64,000 nucleotides of DNA from Zelopaecilomyces penicillatus (lineage: Eukaryota; Ascomycota; Sordariomycetes; Hypocreales; Pseudodiploosporaceae). Made by a program: the position numbers and the translations under genes. The notes under the pieces were generated by a model. It saw only the letters and a program-made list of their open reading frames with translations. It ran no database searches and had not been told where the DNA came from. The stretch's first letter is position 1, and each line of letters begins with the position of its first letter. The stretch lies in NCBI GenBank assembly GCA_005765155.1, contig VCCP01000006.1, positions 2,740,501-2,804,500 of the forward strand, in the 5' to 3' direction. Below are positions 55,475 through 64,000 of the stretch, in pieces.

Positions 55475-58305
55475 ATGGAGCAAGAACAAGCATTTACTAC
55501 AAACGATGCGACTGAAGCAGGAGAAACTATAATGGCTATCGATATAAGGGATGGATGTACCATGGGGTGTGCATTTTTCGACACTTGCCACGATGCCTTA
55601 ATGCTTTCAGGAGACATACCTATCGCAGATGTGGACACTTTGAAGCACTTCATCACTCACATCGAGCCCACAACTATTTTAGCTTCGGCACGTGCGCCGG
55701 AGAATATCCTAGAGTTTCTTGAGAAGCATAGCGGTCAGCACAATCAAGGTAGTTGACTGTCTACCTGCACGTGTTACAAGTGAAACAAAGCTTACAGCCC
55801 ATAGATGGGAGCCTTTCAATGTTTGCATTCTGTACCGTACCGTCATCCGAATTCTCAAACAAGATCGCCTGCGAGAGACTCGCCAACGTCTCAATCGATG
55901 ATTCATCGTCGGTTCAGACTATTTTTTCTGTCGCTGGCGAGATTCAATACCCCGTGCCTATTCAGGACAGAGGACTTCCAGAATCTCAAAAAATCAAGCT
56001 GATCCGTTGTGGATCCTTTGTTCATTTAGACAATATTTCCTCGGTAATGGCTCCTGCCCATCCCGCTGGTAACTTTTTTAGTATGTTCTCATTATTTTCA
56101 GGTTAACTGTGCCGGTGCCTTGTTAGGCGAACTTCGTCGACGCCATACACTACATCGCCATGAAAAGGATGATAGCTCAGATATGTTATTTCATGCTAGC
56201 TGTCTTCGACAATTCTCGTTGACAAATCACGTCGTTGTTGATGCGGAAACTCTATTCTCACTGCAAATAATACAACGAGAATCACACCCGAACAGCCATT
56301 CACTCGGTCAGGGGTTCAATGCAAAAGGTTCAAAGGAGAGCTTGTCAGTATATGGAATATTCAGATCACTCACATCTACGCCCCAAGGTGGTAAATACCT
56401 ACGACAACTATTTCTTCGGCCAATAAACAACATTGACATAATCAAGCAGAGACAGCGGACCATAGCTATTTTAATCCGCGCGGAGAATGCAGAGAAAATT
56501 GGGCAAGCTCGCTCTGCCCTACGCAAGATCCAAAACATACGACCTTCAATTGCTAAGATGCGCAAAGGTATCAATATTCATTCTCCTGATCAATCAGTTG
56601 ATAGATGTATGTGGGCTACCTTGAGACAGTTCACAGCTCAGGTTTGAGACTCAAGGATGTGACTGAGTCTATCTATGGCAGTAAAGAGTGTGATACAATA
56701 TGCAAGGCAAGTGACACGTTTGGTGCATCTGAGATGACTGGTTTGGGAGCTTCAAAGCTAATCGTACCATAGCTATCAGAAATCCCAGATACATCTCTTT
56801 TCAGAGTAGGGGAGATAATACACAGGGTTGTCGATTTCGGCGAATCAAAATTACGCCAGCGTTGTTCAGTAAAAGTTGGAGTTGATTCTAAACTTGACGA
56901 AGCCAAACATCTTTACAGTGGCATGGAGACATTCCTTTGTGGTGTTGTTAGCCACTTAAGGAAAGAATCGCCGGAATGGGCGTGGGTTTTTATTCAAGGC
57001 TGCATATTTTTACCCCAATTAGGATTTCTGACGCTGGTGCAGCAGGATCCTGAGACAGGTAATGGGAAATATGAAGGGAGAAAAATTGGTGGTGATATCT
57101 GGCGAAAATTATTTCTTCATGATGGCTATGCTTGCTATAAGAACAGTTACATGCTGGAACTTGAAAAAAAAAAAAAAGAGATGTATACTGTGAGATTTGT
57201 GGTGAGTGGCAGACGCACGAGCAATTTCCTGACTTCGCGCTGACCTGAAACAGACAAAGAGGTCGAAATAATTCAGAGGCTCACAACGGACATTCTCGAG
57301 CACTCAAAAACATTGGTGACGGTCTCGGACCTTTGTGGGGAGTTTGATGCTATCCTGGCTCTAGCGTTAGGGGCAGTAAAGTACGGTTTTACGGCTCCGC
57401 AAATCACCTCTGCCAGTGTTATGCAAATCAAGGATGGTCGTCATCCCCTTCAAGAACTTGTCGTACCATCTTTCGTGCCGAATGACTGTTATTCTGGAGG
57501 TGGTCAGACTACCACAGATGAGGCAACACAGATAATGCCGATGGCCTTAGCCCTAACTGGTCCAAATCAATCTGGAAAGAGCATTTATCTTAAACAAACG
57601 GCGATCATTGTGTATCTTGCGCACATTGGAAGTTTCGTACCTGCTGAGCAAGCACTCATCGGAATCACCGACAAAATTTTAACTAGAATATCGTCACGGG
57701 AGACCATCTCGCATCCTGAAAGCGCTTTTGCAATAGATCTGGTTCAGGTGGCTCGGATTATGAAGAATTCAACATCCCGGAGCTTGGTCATTGTGGATGA
57801 ATTCGGGAAAGGTACTAATGTAGATGATGGGGCTGGGTTACTGGCTGCCCTATTACATCATTTCCTCTACCTCGGCTCGACGATGCCTCGACTGTTGTTA
57901 GCGACTCATTTTCACGAAGTTTTCAGCGATCCGTGTTTGGATTTCCCGAAAAACCTTTACTTGGGTCACATGGACGTCAGTACTGCATGGGCGGCAGGTC
58001 GAGTGCAAGATCAAGTAACATATTTATTCAAGATCATTCGAGGTCTGGATACATCGAGCTTTGGTAGCCAGTGCGCTGCCCTCAGTGGGGTACCAGATGT
58101 AGTTGTCGATCGAGCTAGACTGATAACACAACAACTGATCAACAGCGAGGATTTGAGTTGCTCTTATGCTAGATTATCCGACGATGATGAGGGACGGTTA
58201 GTAAATAGTGAGACTGTGGCTCGGCAATTTTTGCAGAAGGATTTTAGCCAGCTTTTATATAGAACAGCAGAGGCAAGAGCGCATTTAGAGAAAATATTAT
58301 TGTGA
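55475..58305 (+). CDS. MSH5: MutS homologue MSH5 (meiotic), with two apparent frameshifts
   Basis: Partner of MSH4 in the clamp that stabilises meiotic recombination intermediates for crossing over. Exons read: 55,475-55,748, 55,805-56,043, 56,102-56,706, 56,773-57,201 and 57,254-58,305; about 866 residues if both frameshifts are disregarded. Motifs: ETIMAIDIRDG near the start, CAGALLGELRRRH, LQIIQRESHPNSH, SVYGIFRSLTSTPQGGKYLRQLFLRP, then Walker A TGPNQSGKS (about residues 618-626), Walker B SLVIVDEFGKGTN (Asp698-Glu699) and LLLATHFHEVF. The intron at 56,707-56,772 starts GCAAGT (GC-AG type). The frame breaks at about 56,640 (between RQFTAQ and LRLKDV) and in the A14 run at 57,164-57,177 (before DVYCEICDKE). 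Both look like one missing base, so this is a sequencing error or a recent pseudogene. The first exon junction is the least certain. Confidence 0.9.
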
Positions 58306-58829
58306 GTCTTGCAATTTGTATATTATGATGTGGAAAGCGGGTTATTTAATATATAAGCATATAAAAGTTTACTATAAGCTTGAAAAAGCATTAGATGTAT
58401 TACTTAAGCCTTGGTTAATATTAAAAAGAAGGTTATTAAAGAGCTAATTATATAAAAAGTATATTATAATTTATAGGCTTTAAGATTATATAAAGTTTAT
58501 ACTAAGCTTAGCTTAATAAGATTTCTTAAATTATTATTCTTTATTATTAAATATTAATAAAGAAATATAAAAAGAAATAATATATAAATTTTTATATTTA
58601 AGATTATATTATATATTTTAATAATAATTAAAAAATTAGATTTATTTTTTTAAAAAATATATTATTATTTATTATAATAAGTTTTTATAATCTATTATAT
58701 TTTAAAAAGATAATTATAATATAAATTAATTTATATTTTAATTTTATAATATTATTATATTATTTTAATTATTATATATAAAATTATTATTTTATTTATA
58801 ATAATATTAATAATTATAATAATTAAAAT

Positions 58830-61510
58830 TTATTTAAATTAAATCTTTTTTAAAATAAATAATCCTTTTTTATTTATTAAATAAAATAAAAATATATAAA
58901 TAAAAAACTCTTATTTTTATTTTAATTATATATATTTATATTATATTATAATAACTCTTTATTTTATTCTTTTTTATATTATAAATCTTATCTTTATATT
59001 TAATAATTAATAAGAAATTAATTTGTTAATTATAATACTTATATATTTATTATATTAAAATTAAAAGATAATTAAATTAATAAAACTAATTAATAAATTA
59101 ATTAAATTTATTAATTCTTTTAATAATAATAATTATATTATTTTATTTATATTATATTTATAGATTATATTATAATTTAAATAAAAGGTTCTTTTTAATT
59201 CTTTTAAATCTTATTTATTTTTATAAAATTCTTTTTTTTAAATCTTTATTTTATATTTATTAATATTATTAATATTTTATTATTATGATATAATAATAGC
59301 TTTATTATTATTATTAATAATTATTAATAATTAAATAATTTTATTATTTAATTTATATAAATCTTATTTTTATTTTATTTTATTAAATAAATTCTTTTTT
59401 TTAGCTTAAATTTTTTATTTATTTAATTAAATAAATATTAATTATATTATTATTATATTATTAGATTTAAATAAAATATATAATTAATCTAATCTTTTCT
59501 TTATTTTTTATAGCTTTATTAATTATTATTAATATACTTTTAATATACTTTTTTTAAATTAATAAAATTAATATAAGAGTTATTATTTTTAGATTTAATA
59601 TAATTATCTTTAAATTATTTATTAAATTTTTATTTATAGATTTTTATTTATAGATTTTTATTTATAGATTATTATTTATAGATTATTATTTTTAATTAAT
59701 CTTATATATTTAAATTAAAATAAATAAAATAATTATTTTTATTTAATTTTATTATTATTATATTTTTAATAATTTAATATATTAATTATAAATATTTTAA
59801 TTTTTAAAAATTTATTAAAGATTATATTTATTAAATTAATTAAGATTATAGTTTTTATTAAGAATTTTTATATTAAATATTAAGTTGTTTTATATATATT
59901 ATTTATATATTTTATATATATTATTAATTTATTAATAATTATATTTATTATATATATACTTTATTTTTTAATTAAAGAATTCATAATTATTATAATTTAA
60001 ATAATAATTTAAATATCTTTATTATTTTTTATCTTTTTATTTATATTTTATATTTAAATAAAGGTTATTATTATTATAAGTATTATTATAATATTTATTA
60101 TAAATATAATATAATAAATTATATTTTTATTTTCTTTTTCTTTTTATTATTAATATTTTAATAAATTTTTAATTTTATAATAAAATATCTTTATATATAA
60201 CAAATTATTATTTTTATTTTAATTAATATTTATTAATTATTATATTTTTATTATTTTTATTATATTAAATATATTAAATATAATATTAATTAAATAAAAC
60301 TTAAATAATTATTAATAATTATATTAATTAAAAGATTTAAAGTATTAATATTTATAGAATATTTTTATATATTAATCTTAATATTATTATTATTTATTTA
60401 ACATATTTATAAAAGATATATAAAATTATTTTTGAAATATTTTATAAATTAATATTTTATATTTAATAAAGATATTTATTTAATTAATCTTTATAAAAAA
60501 TAAAGATTTTATATAATATAATTAATCTTTATAATTTAATTTTAAATATTTAAAATAATAATTTTAATTAATAAATATAATAATTATATAATATTTAATA
60601 TATAAATCTTATTTAAATTTTTTTAATTTTTTTAACTTTTTTAATAAATTATTATAATATCTTTAATATTTTATTATTTTAATATTTTATATTCTTTATA
60701 ATTAATATATTAATTTTTATATATATAATTCTTTTAATTTTAATATTTATTATATAATAATCTTTATTTTAATTAATATTATAAATATATTAATTTGAAT
60801 AAATCTATATTAAATAATATAATTTATTTATAAACGATTTATTATATTTATTTATATATATTTTAATATTAATAAACTAGATATTTTATTATTATTTATA
60901 ATAAATATAATTATAAATAATATAAAATATATAAGGATTATATAATAATAAAAAAAGGCTTTTAAATTTCTTTTTTAATTTTAATTTATATATATAATAA
61001 ATATTTTATTTTTATTTTTATTAATGATAATAATAAAAGTATAATAAAAGTATAGTCTATTATTTTATATTTATAATAAATAATATATTAATATATATAA
61101 TAATAATTCTTATTTAAATATATAAAATAAATAAAGAAATATAAATATAATAAGAATATTTAATTTATTATTTAAATTATAATAATCCTTAATTCTTTAA
61201 TTAAGAAATAAGATATAAATATAATAAATATAATTATTAATAGATTAATAATATAAATATAATATAAAAATAATATATATAAAATAATTTAATATTTAAT
61301 ATAAGAAATCTTAATAATAAACTTAACTTTAATTAATTTAATAAATATAATCTTTAATATCTTTTTAAGAATTAAAGTCTTTATAAGTATAAATAATTAA
61401 AAAAAGAATAAGAGTTTTTTATTTATTTTTTCCTTTTTATTAATTAAATAAAAAGAGATTATCTATTATATAAAGAATTTAATTTAATATAATTTAATTA
61501 AATATAATTA
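58830..61510. mobile_element. Repeat A copy bounded by inverted terminal motifs
   Basis: The left end (58,836-58,915) is the reverse complement of the motif at the right end (61,400-61,490): AAATTAAAT..., ATAAATAATCC, TTTTATTTATTAAATAAA and AAATAAAAAACTCTTA on the left against TAAGAGTTTTTTATTTATT, TTATTAATTAAATAAAA and AAGAATTTAATTTA on the right. The left 2 kb is collinear with 35,060-36,850. A 2.7-kb unit with inverted ends would suit a DNA transposon, but no transposase motif could be read. Confidence 0.45.
59628..59690. repeat. 15-bp tandem repeat, about 4 copies
   Basis: TTTTTATTTATAGAT repeats three to four times with the last units altered to ATTATTTATAGATT. Confidence 0.85.
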
Positions 61511-61529
61511 TAAGATTAATAATAATAAT

Positions 61530-64000
61530 AAAAATAATAATTATAAATAGGATTTTAATATAAAATTATATTAATAATAAAGAAATTAATAATTATTAAA
61601 AAGAGTTAATTATAATCTTTTTTAAAATAAAATAATATAAAAGTAATTTAAAATTTATAATATTATTTAATATTAATAAATAAAATATTTATAATATTAA
61701 TTAAAGTTTTTAAGGTATTATTATAAATAATATTATTTTTATTAAATAATAAGATTATATTATTATTATTTTTATTAAATAATTTTTTTTTATTTTACTA
61801 AAATATAATTATTTATATTAAAATAAGAATTAAAACTATAATTAAAAATATAATTAAAATATAATATATCTTTATAATAAATAATTAAATTAAAGATCTT
61901 TTAAAAATATTAAATATAATATCTTTTAAAAATCTATTAAATAAATAAATCTAGATATTATTTAAATAAATAATTAAAAGTGTAATAAATAATATAAATA
62001 ATAAAATAAATAATTTATTATAATAAGGAATTATAAGAAATATAATATAATAAATAAAAGATTTAAAAGATTAAAATATTTAATTTTAAATTTTAAATTA
62101 AATAAATTATTTAATCAATTAAATATAATATAATTTAAAAATAATATATTTTAAGGAATATAAATCTTTTTATTAAAAATATTTAATATGATATAATTTA
62201 TTTATTTTATATTAAGATAATATAAATAAATGCTTTTTAATTATAATATAATAAAATATTATATTAATAGATTAATATAATAATAAAATAATAATATTAA
62301 AATATTAAAGGATTTAATAATATATAGATTATAATATTATAAAAATAATTTAAAATAAATAATATTAATATTATTAATAAATTATTAATTATAAAGTATT
62401 TAAAAAAGAATTATAATTAAAGTATTAATATTAATAAATAAATATTAAGGTTATTTTAAATAATTAATATAATAAGCTTTAAAATAATATATTAATAATT
62501 AAATTAAATTAAATTAAATTTAAATAAATCTTTAAATAAATAAGTTTTTTATTTATAAAGAAATATAAATTTAATATAGTATTTTAATTATATTCATAAA
62601 AAATAATAAATATAATAAATAATATTAATTAAATTTAAATTATCTTTTAATATAATAATATTAAGATATTATAATAAAAGTAATATTAAGATATTATAAT
62701 AAAAGTAATATTGAGATATTATAATAAAAATAATATTAAAATAATTGAAATAATTAAATTAACATATATATCTAATAAAATAAATAATTAAATATATTAC
62801 TATAATAATTAATAATTTAATTAATAAAAATAATAACAAAGATTTATAATAAAAAGATTAAATCTATATTAAATAAATTAAAACTTAAATAATATTTCTT
62901 ATAATAATAATTCAATAAATCTATAAGAATAATTAATATATATATTTTCTTATAATAGATTAAATTAATAAATATAGAATTTCTATAATATATTATAATT
63001 AAGATTTAATAATAATATTTATAAAAGAAATAATTAATATTATTATTAAAATTAAAATAATATTTAATTTACTTAATATTAATAATAAATATTTAAATAT
63101 TAAATATAAAATAATTATATATATTATTAAAATAAAGATAATAGAGATATTAATATAAAAAAGTATAAATAATAATTAAAAATAATTAGATATTAAATAA
63201 TATTTAAGTTTATTATATATAAATTTAATAAAAGCTATTATATCTTAAATAATATTAATAAAGTCTTTTTTTTATCTTTTTTATAAATTCTTTTTAATAT
63301 TTATTTTTATAAATTCTTTTCTTTAAATTATTTATTTTATTATTCAAATATAGAAATAATAAAAACGATTTATATAAAAGGATTATTTTAAATATAATAT
63401 ATATTTTAAGATAAGATCTTTATTAATATATTATATATTTATAAATAATTATATTATATTGAGAAGAAAGTATTTTTAATAAATTAATTATATTATTAAA
63501 AACATTAAAGAAGATAAATATAATAATATAGTTTAGATAAATATATTTATATAAAAAGAATCTAAAAAGATATATATCTTTATTTTTAATAAAATAAAAT
63601 TATTAAAATATATTAAAATTTTAAAAATAAGAGATTAATAAAATATAGCTATTTAAATATTAATATAGGATTTATATTAAATAAATAAATTATAATTATT
63701 ATAAATAATATAATATATTTAAATATGTTAATTAATAAAGAATAATTTTTATAAAACTTATTAAATATAATCATTTATAAAATAAATAAATTAAAATTTA
63801 TATAAATAATACTTAAATTATTTAAGATTATTAATAAAGCTAGATTAAACTTTTATATTAATAAATAAATTAATAAAAATCTTAAAATTAAATATATTAT
63901 TAAAAATAAGTTTAATTAATAAATATAATATTAATATTTTAATATTAAAAAAGAATTATAAATTTATATTATTTATAATATATAAATATCTTTAATAATA
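61530..64000 (+). mobile_element. Degenerate Gypsy-like element, copy 2 (cut by window end)
   Basis: Collinear with 37,440-40,040. Shared stretches in order: ATAATTATAAATAGGATTT (61,540 and 37,457), TATTAATAAATAAAAT (61,672 and 37,647), AAGGTATTATTATAAATA, CTTTATAATAAATAATTAAA and, near the end, GATTATTAATAAAGCTAGATT (63,828 and 39,764). Only the part upstream of the RT lies in the window, so no coding motif was identified in this copy itself. Confidence 0.65.
62656..62730. repeat. 25-bp tandem repeat, 3 copies
   Basis: TAATATTAAGATATTATAATAAAAG occurs three times head to tail, the third with two substitutions. It lies inside Gypsy copy 2; the corresponding part of copy 1 near 38,580 has a single unit. 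Confidence 0.9.

Larger units (their letters stand above)
58306..64000. other. RIP-mutated AT-rich block 4
   Basis: AT-rich sequence begins about 30 nt after the MSH5 stop and runs to the window end. It contains repeat A with inverted ends and the 5' part of a second Gypsy copy. In 58,330-58,830 I see nothing assignable. Confidence 0.8.

Noticed and set aside
56608..56642. A 35-nt intron GTATGT...CAG to explain the first MSH5 frame break
   Set aside because: It would remove WATLRQFTA, which is conserved in MSH5 proteins, and is too short.

Overview
The window looks like nuclear DNA of a filamentous ascomycete (Pezizomycotina). Three islands of ordinary base composition carry short-intron genes, and long, extremely AT-rich blocks separate them. 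In those blocks almost every C that is left stands before T or C, and CpA/TpG are nearly absent. That is the mark of repeat-induced point mutation (RIP). All calls come from reading the sequence; no database search or computation was run.

Gene island 1 (about 17,345-20,170) holds the B55-type regulatory subunit of protein phosphatase 2A in six exons. Gene island 2 (about 26,170-31,950) holds a Yea4-like UDP-sugar transporter with two tiny exons, followed 0.8 kb later by AMP deaminase. Gene island 3 (about 54,120-58,330) holds EMC5, a subunit of the ER membrane protein complex (first exon only 56 nt), followed by the meiotic MutS homologue MSH5. MSH5 contains a GC-AG intron and two apparent single-base deletions, one of them in a run of 14 A. 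All five genes lie on the + strand. They are unrelated housekeeping or meiotic genes and do not form a cluster.

The AT-rich blocks are a graveyard of retroelements. Recognisable ones are: a Ty1/Copia element with both LTRs and a 5-bp target duplication (46,261-53,072), interrupted by a younger solo LTR of its own family; two more solo LTRs (44,670-45,110 and 21,665-22,100) and a Copia 3' fragment with LTR (about 22,400-24,079); a Ty3/Gypsy-like element on the minus strand with paired LTRs (9,764-16,534); and a second Gypsy-like family on the plus strand, seen twice (about 37,440-44,669 and 61,530-64,000). In all three elements where the reverse transcriptase could be read, the catalytic Asp-Asp now reads Asn-Asn, as RIP predicts. 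Two further dispersed repeats (called A and B here) could not be classified. Several large AT microsatellites punctuate the blocks.

The gene islands border the mutated DNA sharply; AT-rich sequence starts within about 30 nt of the MSH5 stop codon. The five coding regions show no RIP-type stop codons.
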